Notes under the pieces: generated by a model
The model's database searches: none
Told to the model about the DNA's origin: nothing
The model's input: only the letters and a program-made list of their open reading frames with translations
Shown here: positions 8,121-17,799 of the stretch, in pieces
How the letters are laid out: each line of letters starts with the position of its first letter
How positions within the stretch are numbered: the stretch's first letter is position 1
Made by a program: the position numbers and the translations under genes
Origin: an uncultured Brevibacillus sp.
Lineage (GTDB): Bacteria > Bacillota > Bacilli > Brevibacillales > Brevibacillaceae
Reading direction: 5' to 3'
Assembly (NCBI RefSeq): GCF_947502445.1
Contig: NZ_CANMZW010000007.1
Coordinates: 160,299-224,298, forward strand
DNA length: 64,000 nt

Positions 8121-9185
8121 ATGGCACGAGTCGTATTGAACCAAATTACGAAAACCTTTCAGAACCAAAAAGTGGTCAAAGGGATTGACCTGATGGTTCC
8201 AGATGGCTCCTTTACGGTACTGGTTGGCCCGTCTGGTTGTGGGAAATCAACGACACTCCGGATGATTGCTGGCCTGGAAACGGTGTCTAGCGGAGAAATT
8301 CTGATTGGCGATCAATTGGTGAATGATTTGGCACCTGGCAAGCGGGACATTGCTATGGTTTTTCAAAACTACGCGCTCTACCCGACGATGAGCGTCTACG
8401 ACAACATTGCCTATGGCCTTCGCAACAGAGGTACCTCGAAAAAAGAGTGTCAGATGCTCGTGGAGGAAATTGCCGAAATCGTTGGTCTAACGCCTTATCT
8501 CAAGAGAAAGCCGTCACAGCTCTCTGGTGGTCAGCGCCAGCGCGTCGCTTTGGCTAGAGCGATGGTGAAAAAGCCAAAGGTATTTCTGATGGATGAACCT
8601 CTCTCCAATCTTGATGCAAAATTGCGCAATCAGATGCGTGTAGAGCTAACGAGCCTGCACAAGCAGCTGGGCAGTACTTTTATCTATGTGACACACGATC
8701 AGGTAGAAGCGATGACGATGGGTGACCAGATCGTCGTCATGAGTGAGGGCGACATCATGCAGGTAGCCGCGCCACTCGAATTATATCAAGAGCCAGCAAA
8801 CCTTTTTGTCGCTCAATTCATTGGTTCTCCAGCCATGAATATCGTCTCGGATGACGAGAAGAGCAAAAGCGTATGGGGGTTCCGCCCGGAAAAAGCACAG
8901 CTGGTGACGGATGCTGTATCTGCTGCTCCTACCCAAGACATGCTGACGCTGCCCGGCAAGGTCATCTCCCGGGAAATTCTCGGTTCCGATTGCTTGTGTC
9001 ACGTAGAGACGGAAAAGGGACGAATTGTGGTAAAGGTCGATACGGAGCGGGCGGTCAACATCGGAACGAATGTCCATGTGACGGTTCCAGAGACGCAAAT
9101 CTATGAATTCGATCGTGCTACTGGCAAACGGATCATAAGAACGGAAGGCATGCAGGCACACGCAATGGCTGGAGGAGTGGTCTGA
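8121..9185 (+). CDS. ugpC: ABC importer ATPase, UgpC/MsmX type
   Basis: Cytosolic ATPase of a sugar or glycerol-3-phosphate importer, 354 residues. Walker A GPSGCGKST, Q-loop MVFQNYALYPTMSV, signature QLSGGQRQRVALA and Walker B VFLMDEPLSNLD lie in the N-terminal 220 residues. The rest is a TOBE-type regulatory domain. It precedes ugpA with overlapping stop and start (TGATG). With the two permeases, the binding protein and a glycerophosphodiesterase next to it, assignment to the Ugp system is well supported; MsmX-type ATPases can also serve other sugar importers. Confidence 0.92.
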   Translation: MARVVLNQITKTFQNQKVVKGIDLMVPDGSFTVLVGPSGCGKSTTLRMIAGLETVSSGEILIGDQLVNDLAPGKRDIAMVFQNYALYPTMSVYDNIAYGLRNRGTSKKECQMLVEEIAEIVGLTPYLKRKPSQLSGGQRQRVALARAMVKKPKVFLMDEPLSNLDAKLRNQMRVELTSLHKQLGSTFIYVTHDQVEAMTMGDQIVVMSEGDIMQVAAPLELYQEPANLFVAQFIGSPAMNIVSDDEKSKSVWGFRPEKAQLVTDAVSAAPTQDMLTLPGKVISREILGSDCLCHVETEKGRIVVKVDTERAVNIGTNVHVTVPETQIYEFDRATGKRIIRTEGMQAHAMAGGVV

Positions 9186-10135
9186 TGCGCAAGGCGATAG
9201 TCGCAGATGACATCATCCATGCTGGTAATCCGGAGCGGCAAAGGATAACAGAGTGTCAATTGAATGTAATTGAAAAGTTGCGACCTTATCTGTACATCGC
9301 GCCTGCCATGATCTTTTTTTCCTTGTTCTTTTTCTTTCCGATCGCGTATGTCATCTATCTCTCTTTCTTTGATTGGTCGCTTTTGAATTTGGATGAAATG
9401 GAATTTATCGGTCTGGAGAACTTCATCGCGTTGTTTGCTGAGGAAGATTTTCGCCAGGTGTTAGGCAATACGCTGCTGTATACGGTTTCGACGGTCGGCT
9501 TAGGCATAGGTCTCTCTTTTATGCTGGCACTGTGGCTCAATCGCAAGGCAAAGGTGTATGGCCTGATTCAAGCAGCAGTCTTCAGTCCGCATATTGTTTC
9601 GCTAGTTTCCATCGCGATGCTGTGGATGTGGCTGATGGACCCGCAGTACGGCTTGCTAAATGCCATTCTGGAATGGATCGGTTTACCCGGTTATACATGG
9701 CTGGCAGATACGAAAAGCGCAATGGTCTCTCTGATCCTGGTGAGCATCTGGAAAGGTGTAGGATACAACACATTGGTATTTATCGCAGGGATGCAATCTA
9801 TTCCGCGTGACATTTATGAGGCAGCGGAACTGGATCGCTCTCCATGGTGGCGGACCTTGACCCGATTGACCATTCCGATGCTATCTCCGACCTTGTTTTT
9901 CCTGTTAGTGATCAATACGGTCTCTTCGTTTCAGGTGTTTGACACGATCTATATCATGACGCAGGGTGGCCCGGTCAACAGCACCAATATGCTGGTGTTT
10001 TACATCTACGAGCAAGGAATGGACTTTTACAATGGCGGTGTGGCTTCGGCTGCATCAGTGATTTTGCTGGTTCTTGTCGGTCTCCTGACACTGCTGCATT
10101 TCCGGTTGATGGAAAAGCGCGTTCACTATCGTTAA
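9185..10135 (+). CDS. ugpA: ABC importer permease UgpA
   Basis: Inner-membrane permease, 316 residues, of the MalF/UgpA branch of BPD_transp_1. A non-membrane N-terminal tail of about 35 residues leads into six transmembrane segments; the EAA loop EAAELDRSPWWRTLTRLTIPML lies near residue 220 and contacts UgpC. The ATG overlaps the ugpC stop by one base. It pairs with the following UgpE-like permease. Confidence 0.9.
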   Translation: MRKAIVADDIIHAGNPERQRITECQLNVIEKLRPYLYIAPAMIFFSLFFFFPIAYVIYLSFFDWSLLNLDEMEFIGLENFIALFAEEDFRQVLGNTLLYTVSTVGLGIGLSFMLALWLNRKAKVYGLIQAAVFSPHIVSLVSIAMLWMWLMDPQYGLLNAILEWIGLPGYTWLADTKSAMVSLILVSIWKGVGYNTLVFIAGMQSIPRDIYEAAELDRSPWWRTLTRLTIPMLSPTLFFLLVINTVSSFQVFDTIYIMTQGGPVNSTNMLVFYIYEQGMDFYNGGVASAASVILLVLVGLLTLLHFRLMEKRVHYR

Positions 10136-10168
10136 ACGAATGTATTTTTCAAGAAAGGAGACTCGCAT

Positions 10169-10996
10169 ATGAGACAAGTAGGGCGTACCGCGTGGAAATC
10201 GGTGGAGTGGGTGCTGCTAGCGGCAGTGGGACTAGTGTTTCTCTTTCCGTTTCTCTGGATGTTCCTGACTGCTTTCAAAACCATGCCAGAGGTTTATCAG
10301 TTTCCGCCTACATGGTGGCCGGAATCGTGGCAGCTGCAAAACTTTAAAATTGCTTGGTCTTCTGGACCATTTCTCACTTATGTACTCAACAGTATTGTGG
10401 TGGCGGGCGGAATCCTTATCCTGCAGTTTCTGGTCGCGGTACCAGCTGCATATGCCTTTGCCCGCTATCGTTTTGCCGGTCGCAGCTGGTTGTTCGGTCT
10501 TAGCTTGATTGCGCTGATGATCCCGGCCCAAGTCATCTTTTTGCCCGTCTATGTGGAAATGAGTCATTGGGGCTTGGTCAATACGTTGTGGGCGTTGATT
10601 CTGCCTTTTGGTGCGAGTGCATTCGGAATATTCTTGCTTCGTCAGTCGTTCATGCAGGTGCCTGACGAGGTCATCGAAGCGGCTCGCCTCGACAATGCAT
10701 CCGAGTGGAAAATCATGTGGACAATCATGGTCCCGATGGCAAAGCCGGTCCTGGTCACCTTTGGATTGTTCAGCTTTATCTATCACTGGAATGACTACTT
10801 TTGGCCACTGATTATGACAAATAGTGATAGTGTTCGCACACTTCCTATCGGGATTTCGATGCTGAAGGCTGCAGAAGGCGGCAAGCAGTGGAACGTGATC
10901 ATGGCAGGTAACATGATATTGGTTCTGCCGATTCTGGTCGTATTTTTCTTTGCACAGCGCCACATTATCAGTGCATTCGTGTATCAATCCAAGTAA
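10169..10996 (+). CDS. ugpE: ABC importer permease UgpE
   Basis: Second permease, 275 residues, of the MalG/UgpE branch with six membrane helices. The coupling loop EAARLDNASEWKIMWTIMVPM is clear near residue 170. An AAGGAG site lies before the ATG. It follows ugpA after 33 bases and is followed after 125 bases by the binding protein gene; no terminator is visible in that gap. Confidence 0.91.
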   Translation: MRQVGRTAWKSVEWVLLAAVGLVFLFPFLWMFLTAFKTMPEVYQFPPTWWPESWQLQNFKIAWSSGPFLTYVLNSIVVAGGILILQFLVAVPAAYAFARYRFAGRSWLFGLSLIALMIPAQVIFLPVYVEMSHWGLVNTLWALILPFGASAFGIFLLRQSFMQVPDEVIEAARLDNASEWKIMWTIMVPMAKPVLVTFGLFSFIYHWNDYFWPLIMTNSDSVRTLPIGISMLKAAEGGKQWNVIMAGNMILVLPILVVFFFAQRHIISAFVYQSK

Positions 10997-11121
10997 GCGG
11001 TCTTGGCAGCTATTATATAGACCCTAACCAAAATGGAATTAGCAACCCCGGTGTTTTCGTCCGTATATACTTTTCAGATGAATACAGAGGGAGTTGCGCC
11101 ACATAAAAGGAGGATGTTCCT

Positions 11122-12465
11122 GTGAAAAAGCTTCATGTATCAATGTTGGCGTGTGTACTAAGCGTATCGGCTGTATTGGCCGGATGTGGTAGTGGTAACA
11201 GTGCGGGCGGTACAAAAGAAGCAGCTGGCACAAGCAATCAGGCAGCAGGCAATTCTGCTCCAGCAGCTCAGAGTGCAGCAGCTCAGCCAGTAGAAATTGA
11301 TTTCTGGTACGCGCTTGGTGGTCGAAACGGTGAGCTGATTGAAAAAATGGTGAAAGATTTCAATGCCTCCCATAAAGACATCGTGGTTAAACCTTCTTAT
11401 CAAGGCAGCTACTACGAAAATCACTCGAAGGTACTCGCATCCGTTACAGCAGGAAACCAACCAGACGTGACAATGGTTGAGGTAGGCTCAATTGGTGCAT
11501 TCGCTGATGCCAAGGTGCTTGAAGATTTGGGACCATACGCTGGCGGTGCAGAGAAAAAATACATTCCGGGCTTGCTTGGCAACTCCTATTGGAAGGATAA
11601 GCTGTACGCTATTCCATTTAACCGCTCCACACCTCTGTTGTATCTCAATCGGGATATGCTGAAAGCTGCTGGCCTCGACCCGAATGGACCGAAAAGCTGG
11701 GAGGAGCTGCGTCAATACTCGCAAGCCTTGACCAAAAAGGATGGAGCCAAAACCTCTACCTACGGCTTCTCCACTGCGATCGACATCTGGTTCTATGAAG
11801 CGCTTGTATTCCAAAGCGGCGGCAAAATTCTCACAGATGACAATAAAGAGCTGGCAATTAACAGCGAAGCGGGTAAAGCACCACTTGAATTCTGGACAAG
11901 CATGCTAAAGGAGGGCATCATGAAAGCACCTCCAGGCGAAAAATACAACGCATGGGATGTAGCGAAGCAAGATTTCTTGAATCAGCAAGTAGGCATGATC
12001 TTTACTTCCACAGGTGACTTGCGCTCCTTGAAGGAAGGTGCCAAATTTGATGTAGGTGCAGCATTCCTCCCAGCAAACAAAAACTACGGGGCGCCTACAG
12101 GTGGAGCAAACCTCGTCATGCTGGCGAAATCGAGTGACGCGGAAAAGAAAGCGGCATGGGAGTTTATTTCGTGGATGACCGATACAAAGCAAACCGTTCC
12201 ATTTTCTCTGGAATCCGGTTATATGCCAGTAACGAGCGAGGCAGTGGAATCGGACGAGATGAAAAAAGCATATGAAAAAGAACCGAACTTCCAAGTAGCA
12301 GTCAACCAATTGCAATATGCTTCACCACGCCCAATGGTTCCAGGCTACAAAGAATTGCAGGAAGTCATCATGACTGAGATTCAACGAGCGGTGCTTGGTC
12401 AGGCGACTGTAGACGAGGCAATTGCGAAAGCAACAGAAAAAGGTCAAAAACTGCTGAAAAAATAA
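11122..12465 (+). CDS. ugpB: Extracellular binding lipoprotein UgpB
   Basis: Substrate-binding lipoprotein, 447 residues, family SBP_bac_1. The lipobox LAGC gives a lipidated Cys near residue 22, followed by a low-complexity Gly/Ala/Gln linker and the mature domain starting IDFWYALGGRNGELIEKM. The segment FWYALGG resembles UgpB and related glycerol-3-phosphate binders. Only about 40 bases separate it from ugpQ. With a diesterase in the operon the likely cargo is glycerol-3-phosphate or glycerophosphodiesters; sequence alone cannot decide between these and a sugar. Confidence 0.88.
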   Translation: MKKLHVSMLACVLSVSAVLAGCGSGNSAGGTKEAAGTSNQAAGNSAPAAQSAAAQPVEIDFWYALGGRNGELIEKMVKDFNASHKDIVVKPSYQGSYYENHSKVLASVTAGNQPDVTMVEVGSIGAFADAKVLEDLGPYAGGAEKKYIPGLLGNSYWKDKLYAIPFNRSTPLLYLNRDMLKAAGLDPNGPKSWEELRQYSQALTKKDGAKTSTYGFSTAIDIWFYEALVFQSGGKILTDDNKELAINSEAGKAPLEFWTSMLKEGIMKAPPGEKYNAWDVAKQDFLNQQVGMIFTSTGDLRSLKEGAKFDVGAAFLPANKNYGAPTGGANLVMLAKSSDAEKKAAWEFISWMTDTKQTVPFSLESGYMPVTSEAVESDEMKKAYEKEPNFQVAVNQLQYASPRPMVPGYKELQEVIMTEIQRAVLGQATVDEAIAKATEKGQKLLKK

Positions 12466-12505
12466 TGACTAGAACATCGACTTCTAAGGAAGGGGAGCAT
12501 GCGAG

Positions 12506-13225
12506 ATGAACATTTGCATGGCACACCGCGGTTGGTCAGGAAAGGCCCCGGAAAACACACTCGCAGCAATTCGACGCGCACTGTCTGAGCCAGGTATTAC
12601 AGCAATGGAGATTGATGTACAGCTTTCACGTGACGGTGTTCCTGTGCTGATTCATGATTTCACGCTGGAGCGTACGACAACCGGCAGCGGGCTAGTTATG
12701 GACCATACGCTGGAGGAGCTGCGTGCACTGGATGCAGGGAGCTGGTTTGGGGAGGAGTTTTCAAACGAGCGGATTCCCACTCTGGAGGAAGCGCTGCTTG
12801 CGGTAAAAGGTCGCCTCACCTTAAACATTGAATTGAAGGCTACGAGCGATATGTATCCCGGGATTGCCGAAAAGGTGCTGGAACTGTTAGAAAAACACGA
12901 CATGAAGCAAGAGGTGTACATTACCTCGTTTGACCATGATTTGATTCGTCAGGTGAGACAGCTGGATCAAGAGGTCGTGACCGGATTGATTGTCCTTGGC
13001 CGCCCTGTACTGATGCTGGAACAGATGGAAGAGGCAGGAGCTACGATTCTCTCCATGGGTTATCCGTATTTGACTCGTGAGCTGGCCCTTGCTGCTATGG
13101 AAAAAGGATACAAGGTTATTGCCTGGACGCTGGATGACCCACGCGATATACGTACTGTGATGTCATGGCATGCAGACATGCAGATTTGCACCAACCATCC
13201 TGATCGGATGCTGGGATTGATGTAG
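12506..13225 (+). CDS. ugpQ: Glycerophosphodiester phosphodiesterase UgpQ
   Basis: Hydrolyses glycerophosphodiesters to glycerol-3-phosphate and an alcohol. The 239-residue TIM barrel lacks a signal peptide, so it acts in the cytosol on imported diesters, unlike secreted GlpQ. The catalytic and metal residues are in AHRGWSGKAPENT (residues 6-18), EIDVQLSRDGVPVLIHD and NIELK. It is the last gene of the glpP-ugp operon. An AAGGAAGGGGAGC site lies before the ATG. Confidence 0.93.
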   Translation: MNICMAHRGWSGKAPENTLAAIRRALSEPGITAMEIDVQLSRDGVPVLIHDFTLERTTTGSGLVMDHTLEELRALDAGSWFGEEFSNERIPTLEEALLAVKGRLTLNIELKATSDMYPGIAEKVLELLEKHDMKQEVYITSFDHDLIRQVRQLDQEVVTGLIVLGRPVLMLEQMEEAGATILSMGYPYLTRELALAAMEKGYKVIAWTLDDPRDIRTVMSWHADMQICTNHPDRMLGLM

Positions 13226-13243
13226 ACGTAGGAAGACACGAAG

Positions 13244-13275
13244 AAAGCCGTCGGGAAGAGCAACCCGGCGGCTTT
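13244..13275 (+). terminator. Terminator hairpin after ugpQ
   Basis: Stem AAAGCCGTCGGG/CCCGGCGGCTTT (one G-U pair), followed by a loose T-rich stretch CCCATTTTCC. It lies between the convergent ugpQ and chemoreceptor genes and may serve both. Confidence 0.8.
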
Positions 13276-13295
13276 CCCATTTTCCAATGCTTGGT

Positions 13296-15284
13296 TTACA
13301 GCTTAAACCTGCTTACATGCGACTGCAGTTCTTCAGCGATTCTCGCCAAGTTGCCTGCCGAGGAAGTGACCTCTTCCATTGCGGCGAGCTGCTCTTCAGT
13401 GGCGGCTGACACGTTTTGTGTGCCATCAGCCGAGTTTTCCGCTACTTCCTCGATAATGCTGACTAGTTCTACGACCTGCTCCGTACCAGCCGACATTTGG
13501 ACGGAGTACGTTTTTACTTCCTGAATCTGGCTGGCTACCTGTGAAACGGCATCCTGAATTTGCTCGAATGATTTGCCAGCGTTGTTTACAACCTCCAAGC
13601 CCAAAGCCACTTCTTTTGTGCCTTTTTCCATGGAAAGGACCGCTTGATTCGATTCGAGCTGAATGGCACTGATGAGCTTTTCGATTTGCTGGGCGGATTG
13701 TGCTGATTGCTCAGCCAATTTACGCACTTCATCTGCGACAACGGCAAACCCGCGCCCTTGTTCTCCAGCTCTTGCCGCCTCGATCGCAGCGTTTAATGCC
13801 AACAGATTCGTTTGTTCGGCAATCGCTGTAATGACCTGGACAATTTGTCCGATTTCTTGCGAGCTGTTGCCCAAGCGCTTGACGATTTCCGCAATATTGG
13901 TAACCGTATCATCGATGGAGTGCATTTGACTGACGACGACCTGAAGTACCTGGTTGCCTTCGATGGCAATTTGTGATGCTTCAACGGCAGAATCAGCAGC
14001 GTACTGGGCATTCGTTGATACCTGCTTGGCACCACCGGACACTTCCTGCATGGCAGCTACGCTATTTTCCACGCTCTGCACTTGTTTTTCGGCACCATAA
14101 GCCACTTCCTGAATAGTTGTGGCGATTTGCTCCGTAGCCTTGCTCGTATGCTCTGCATTTACAGAAAGCTGTTCAGCAGAGGAGGCGAGATCCGAAGCCG
14201 TAGCATTTACTTGTTGAATAATCGTTCGGAGGTTTATGACCATCGTGTTGACTGATTGAGAGAGTGCGCCGACTTCATCCTTGGTCCGGATTTGCAGCGG
14301 CTGAACAGTCAATTCTCCCTCTGAAATACGGTTAGCGACATTGGCCACTTCTACAATCGGACGTGTGATTTGCTGTGCGATGATGTAAGCGATAGCGCTC
14401 ACGGCGACAACGACCGCGAGTACGATGACCATTGCCAGCGTTTCGACTCCTGAAACCGCTTCTGTGATGGAGGCGATCGGGATGTGCAAATACAAGCCAA
14501 AGTTTGTAGCTTTAATCGGGGAGTAGGTTACTACGTATTCCATCCCTGCATCCGTGTAATGGTAGGAAGCCTTTTCTGTTTTTTCTGCTGCCAAAATATC
14601 GGTTAAGCCTTGGGGAAGTGTGGATTCTGCTAGCGGCTTTCCGATCAGCTCCTGATTGGGGTGGTACTGGATTTGGTTTTTGTTGTCGACAAGAATGGGG
14701 TATCCACCATCGCCCACACTCAGGCTTTGCAAAAAGGTAGAGGTAAACTCATCGACGTTGACGAGGCCGGTCAAGACACCGAGCTTTTCTTTATTTGGCC
14801 CTGTAACGGGTGAAGCGACGATGATCGAGCGGTTTCCAGTTGTTTTGGCGATCAAAACATCAGAGAAGCTGGACTTGTCCTGCATGCCGTCCTTGAAAAA
14901 CTGGCGCTCACTAAGATCGATTCCGATGCTGTTGGGAAAGGTGTCAGCTGTTACTTTTCCATCCTTGGATATAAACGTATTTCCGTCGTACAGCTTCATA
15001 TCATCGGTGAATTTGCGAATGAATGTGTTTTTCGCTTCTGCATCATCGGAGCCAATGTCTGAAGTGCGTGCAAGAATTTGCATCTCCGTCATGCGGCGGT
15101 CCAGGTATTGATTCATGGCGATAGCTGTACTGGTGGTCAGATCTACAAAGGAATTTTTTTGTTTTTCAATTAGGATCGTCGAAAAGCTGCTGCTGATAAA
15201 AAATGTCGTGCCGACGAGTGGAATGATGGATACCAGGAGAAACCAAAAGATCATTTTTCGTTTGAGTTTGCTGAACAAAAACAT
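13296..15284 (-). CDS. Methyl-accepting chemotaxis protein, Cache type
   Basis: Membrane chemoreceptor, 662 residues. A first membrane helix (about residues 9-32) is followed by an extracellular Cache-type ligand domain to about residue 280 with [13 protein letters not shown] and [14 protein letters not shown] segments. A second helix (about 283-305), a HAMP domain and a long cytoplasmic signalling coiled coil follow. The hairpin tip is [32 protein letters not shown], the hallmark CheA/CheW contact region. Cache receptors often bind amino acids or organic acids; the ligand here is unknown. It lies downstream of the gamma-glutamyltransferase gene on the same strand, but a 100-base gap with a hairpin makes a shared transcript uncertain. 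Confidence 0.95.
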   Translation of the reverse strand: MFLFSKLKRKMIFWFLLVSIIPLVGTTFFISSSFSTILIEKQKNSFVDLTTSTAIAMNQYLDRRMTEMQILARTSDIGSDDAEAKNTFIRKFTDDMKLYDGNTFISKDGKVTADTFPNSIGIDLSERQFFKDGMQDKSSFSDVLIAKTTGNRSIIVASPVTGPNKEKLGVLTGLVNVDEFTSTFLQSLSVGDGGYPILVDNKNQIQYHPNQELIGKPLAESTLPQGLTDILAAEKTEKASYHYTDAGMEYVVTYSPIKATNFGLYLHIPIASITEAVSGVETLAMVIVLAVVVAVSAIAYIIAQQITRPIVEVANVANRISEGELTVQPLQIRTKDEVGALSQSVNTMVINLRTIIQQVNATASDLASSAEQLSVNAEHTSKATEQIATTIQEVAYGAEKQVQSVENSVAAMQEVSGGAKQVSTNAQYAADSAVEASQIAIEGNQVLQVVVSQMHSIDDTVTNIAEIVKRLGNSSQEIGQIVQVITAIAEQTNLLALNAAIEAARAGEQGRGFAVVADEVRKLAEQSAQSAQQIEKLISAIQLESNQAVLSMEKGTKEVALGLEVVNNAGKSFEQIQDAVSQVASQIQEVKTYSVQMSAGTEQVVELVSIIEEVAENSADGTQNVSAATEEQLAAMEEVTSSAGNLARIAEELQSHVSRFKL

Positions 15285-15351
15285 CGGTTTTTCCTCTCTT
15301 CTATCCCCAGTTGGTATGAGTTGCTAACAGTATGAAAGATATAAAGGTAGA

Positions 15352-15372
15352 CTGCTGAGGATAGCTCAGCAG
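15352..15372 (-). other. Hairpin between Ggt and chemoreceptor genes
   Basis: Inverted repeat CTGCTGAG/CTCAGCAG lies 13-33 bases beyond the gamma-glutamyltransferase stop on the minus strand. No T-run follows, so termination strength is doubtful. Confidence 0.4.
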
Positions 15373-15384
15373 CCTAACTAGCAA

Positions 15385-17103
15385 TTAATAGCCCATCGCT
15401 GCGCCTTCACCGCGTGGGTCGGCACCGCCAAACTTCACGTTGGTTTGTGGGTCGATGAGAATAGCGCCGGATTGTCCCATCGCATCGGTGTATGCTGCCT
15501 CCAATTTTTCGACTGGATGACCGCGCTTCACCAGCTCGTCGAGAACTTCTTGAGGAATACGGCTTTCTACTTTCAGATTGTTGGAGGACGATCCCCAGTT
15601 GCGTCCATGAAGCCATCTAGGTGCTTCAATCGCGTCTTGTACACTAAAGCCGAAGTCAATGATACGAGTTACAAGGGCTGCTTGTGTTTGCGGCTGACCT
15701 TCGCCACCTTGTGTTCCATAGAGAAGATACGGCTTGTCCCCTTTAAACAGCATGGCAGGGTTGATTGTGTGGAACGTGCGCTTGCCTGGCTCCAAATGGT
15801 TGATGTGATTTTTGTCCAAAGAGAAATAGCTGCCGCGGTTTTGCAGAAGAACGCCTGTATCTTTTGCTACGATACCAGAGCCCCAGTCAAAATAATGGCT
15901 TTGAATGATAGATACTGCATTCCCATCCTTGTCTATGATACCAAACCATGTTGTATCACCTTTTGGATCGAGTGGCTCTACAGCTTTGGCAGCTTGCTTC
16001 ATATCGATACGTGCAGCCATGTCTTTCCCGTGCTGCTTGGACAACAGATCGTTTACTGGAATATCTACAAATGCAGGGTCAGTCAACCATTTGTCACGGT
16101 CAGCAAAGGCTTGCTTGGTCGCTTCAACAATGGTGTGGTAGTAATCAGGTGTTCCTTCACCCATGCTCTTCAGGTCAAAATTGTTCAATACGTTCAAGAT
16201 AGAGAGCGATGCCATACCTTGAGAGTTAGGAGGCACATTGTACGCTTTGTAACCACGGTAGTCGACAGTAATCGGATCTGCCCAAGTGGAGGTGTGCTTT
16301 TCAAAGTCTTTCAGTGTGAGCAGACCACCATTTTTCTGCATGTCTGCCACGATCTTTTGAGCGACCTCTCCTTTATAGAATCCGTCAGCCCCTTTTTTCG
16401 CGATGATTTGCAAGGTTTTGGCTAGATCCTTTTGCTTGAGAAGTTCACCTGGCTGGTACAAATCACCGTTTGGCTTCAGGAATATTTTGCGGAATTCATC
16501 AAAGCGCTGAAGATTTTTCAGATCATTGTCTGTTGGATCAGTAGCTTGCTTGGTCCAGTACACCTGGTTTGGAGAAACAGGGTATCCGTTTTCTGCGTAG
16601 CCAATGGCTGGCTCAAGCAGTCTGCTCCAAGAGAGCTTGTTGTTGCCCGTGTTTTTATGAGCGTAGTTGTAAGCTTCCCACCAGCCTGAAACTACGCCAG
16701 GCACGGTGTTTGCTGATTCGTAGCCACGGGAAGGAATTTTTTCGTAGCCTTTGCCCGTGTAATATTCGATCGTTGCCTTTTCACCTGCTCGACCGCTACC
16801 GTTCAATGCTTTCAGTTCTTTTGTTTTGGCATTGTAAATAAGCCAGAAATTATCTCCACCGATAGTGGTGTAATGAGGATAGACAACAGCCAGCGTAGAA
16901 GCGGCTGTAATCGCTGCATCTACTGCGTTTCCGCCATCTTCTAATGTTTTGAGTGCGGCAGCAGTAGCAAGATAGTGTGGTGTAGTTACCATTGCATTTG
17001 GTGACATGGATGTTGGGCGGTTAGCTGCTTGTACTGGCGAGAGTGTCGAGAGTCCAATTACACCAGTCAAGGCTATGGCTGATAGTTTTTTCCAGAGAGA
17101 CAT
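15385..17103 (-). CDS. ggt: Secreted gamma-glutamyltransferase family protein
   Basis: Ntn-hydrolase of the gamma-glutamyltranspeptidase family, about 572 residues, close to the usual length. A Sec signal peptide (MSLWKKLSAIALTGVIGLST, cleavage after VQA) sends it outside. The autoprocessing and catalytic Thr lies in PKGDTTWFGIID near residue 382, splitting large and small subunits; GGEGQPQTQAALVTRI and GADPRGEGAAMGY are late family segments. Family members hydrolyse or transfer gamma-glutamyl groups from glutathione or polyglutamate. The ATG at 17103 has AGAAGGGGG before it. A GTG at 17175 overlaps the strong AAAGGAGG at 17178-17185, too close to be the start. A c-di-GMP riboswitch lies in the leader. 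Confidence 0.9.
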   Translation of the reverse strand: MSLWKKLSAIALTGVIGLSTLSPVQAANRPTSMSPNAMVTTPHYLATAAALKTLEDGGNAVDAAITAASTLAVVYPHYTTIGGDNFWLIYNAKTKELKALNGSGRAGEKATIEYYTGKGYEKIPSRGYESANTVPGVVSGWWEAYNYAHKNTGNNKLSWSRLLEPAIGYAENGYPVSPNQVYWTKQATDPTDNDLKNLQRFDEFRKIFLKPNGDLYQPGELLKQKDLAKTLQIIAKKGADGFYKGEVAQKIVADMQKNGGLLTLKDFEKHTSTWADPITVDYRGYKAYNVPPNSQGMASLSILNVLNNFDLKSMGEGTPDYYHTIVEATKQAFADRDKWLTDPAFVDIPVNDLLSKQHGKDMAARIDMKQAAKAVEPLDPKGDTTWFGIIDKDGNAVSIIQSHYFDWGSGIVAKDTGVLLQNRGSYFSLDKNHINHLEPGKRTFHTINPAMLFKGDKPYLLYGTQGGEGQPQTQAALVTRIIDFGFSVQDAIEAPRWLHGRNWGSSSNNLKVESRIPQEVLDELVKRGHPVEKLEAAYTDAMGQSGAILIDPQTNVKFGGADPRGEGAAMGY

Positions 17104-17235
17104 TCCGATGAAACCCCCTTCTGATTCGTAAAATGGTAATTCCCAAAAAACTCGTCTGCGCTTGTCTAGCCTCACCTCCTTTGATCAAAATGTAATAAAA
17201 AGACAAATATAGACAATTTTAGACAATTCGAGCGC

Positions 17236-17269
17236 AAAAAAAGACCAATGATATAGGATCATTGGTCTT
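17236..17269 (-). terminator. Leader terminator between riboswitch and ggt
   Basis: On the minus strand a perfect 12-bp stem AAGACCAATGAT/ATCATTGGTCTT is followed by seven U. It lies 14 bases downstream of the c-di-GMP aptamer and about 130 bases before the ggt start, so it is the expression platform, not a gene-end terminator. Confidence 0.9.
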
Positions 17270-17282
17270 GTCCTACATCAAT

Positions 17283-17370
17283 ATTTCGGTAGCTGGCAAG
17301 CATGCTCACTGTTGCGAGGGTAGCCCCTGTAGCTTTGCGTCGCCGGATTTCCCCGGGTTTGCCGATTCGA
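17283..17370 (-). promoter_or_regulatory. c-di-GMP-I (GEMM) riboswitch
   Basis: Read on the minus strand, the region has the GEMM-I core in order: GAATCGGCAAACC, then GGCGACGCAAAGCTAC, then AGGGGCTACC, a variable helix, and TGCCAGCTACCGAAAT. The GACGCAAAG block and the closing GCYACCG are the key conserved parts of the c-di-GMP aptamer. It is followed by a terminator and then the gamma-glutamyltransferase gene. Whether the ligand turns the gene on or off cannot be read without folding. A cGAMP-responsive subclass exists, so ligand identity also needs testing. Confidence 0.87.
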
Positions 17371-17375
17371 TATCA

Positions 17376-17799
17376 ATGGTTGATTATCAAAATTCTGATT
17401 CGTTTGTTGTGGGAAAAAGTTCCTACAACTCCTGTTATCAATAAATATAGACTATTTATCTCTTGGGGTAAATAGGAAAAATTTTTTAAATGTGGGTGAA
17501 ATAGAATGATTAGAGCTTTAAAGTCATTCGGAGAGAAAGAGCATATTTTTCTATACGATGATGGGATTAGGGACTTGGCTACTCACGCAACCGGGTAGCT
17601 TTTCTATTTTAATCTGTGACGAATAGATAATGGTAATGACATTCTATCTACCGTGCAGAGGAAGATAGATACAATTACCTGTTTTTGTTATTAATACATA
17701 GAGTTCGACACATTTCTCTGATTGTTTCAGATAAACTAAAAAGGATTAAATTACCAATTGCGAATTAATAGGGGATGTATCTCGAAGATATCGCATTAA
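17376..17799. other. AT-rich gap before protease pseudogene
   Basis: No coding frame stands out here. The right-hand part holds a GCTAC/GTAGC hairpin with CTTTTC after it (about 17578-17605) and an inverted repeat AGATA...TATCT near 17630-17665. The first part should contain the minus-strand promoter for the c-di-GMP leader; I could not fix its boxes. Base composition is clearly more AT-rich than the flanking operons. Confidence 0.4.

Noticed and set aside
15445..16425. 326-codon open frame opposite the gamma-glutamyltransferase gene
   Set aside because: It lies wholly antisense to a well-supported gene, has no ribosome site or domain motif, and its composition is that of a reverse-strand shadow.
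17175..17185. GTG at 17175 as the ggt start, suggested by AAAGGAGG at 17178-17185
   Set aside because: The GTG overlaps the ribosome site, and only the ATG at 17103 gives a signal peptide directly at the N-terminus.
17540..17605. Possible second c-di-GMP riboswitch on the plus strand (GGGACTTGG...GCAACCGGG)
   Set aside because: Similarity to the class II aptamer is too short and incomplete; kept only as a hairpin in the gap.
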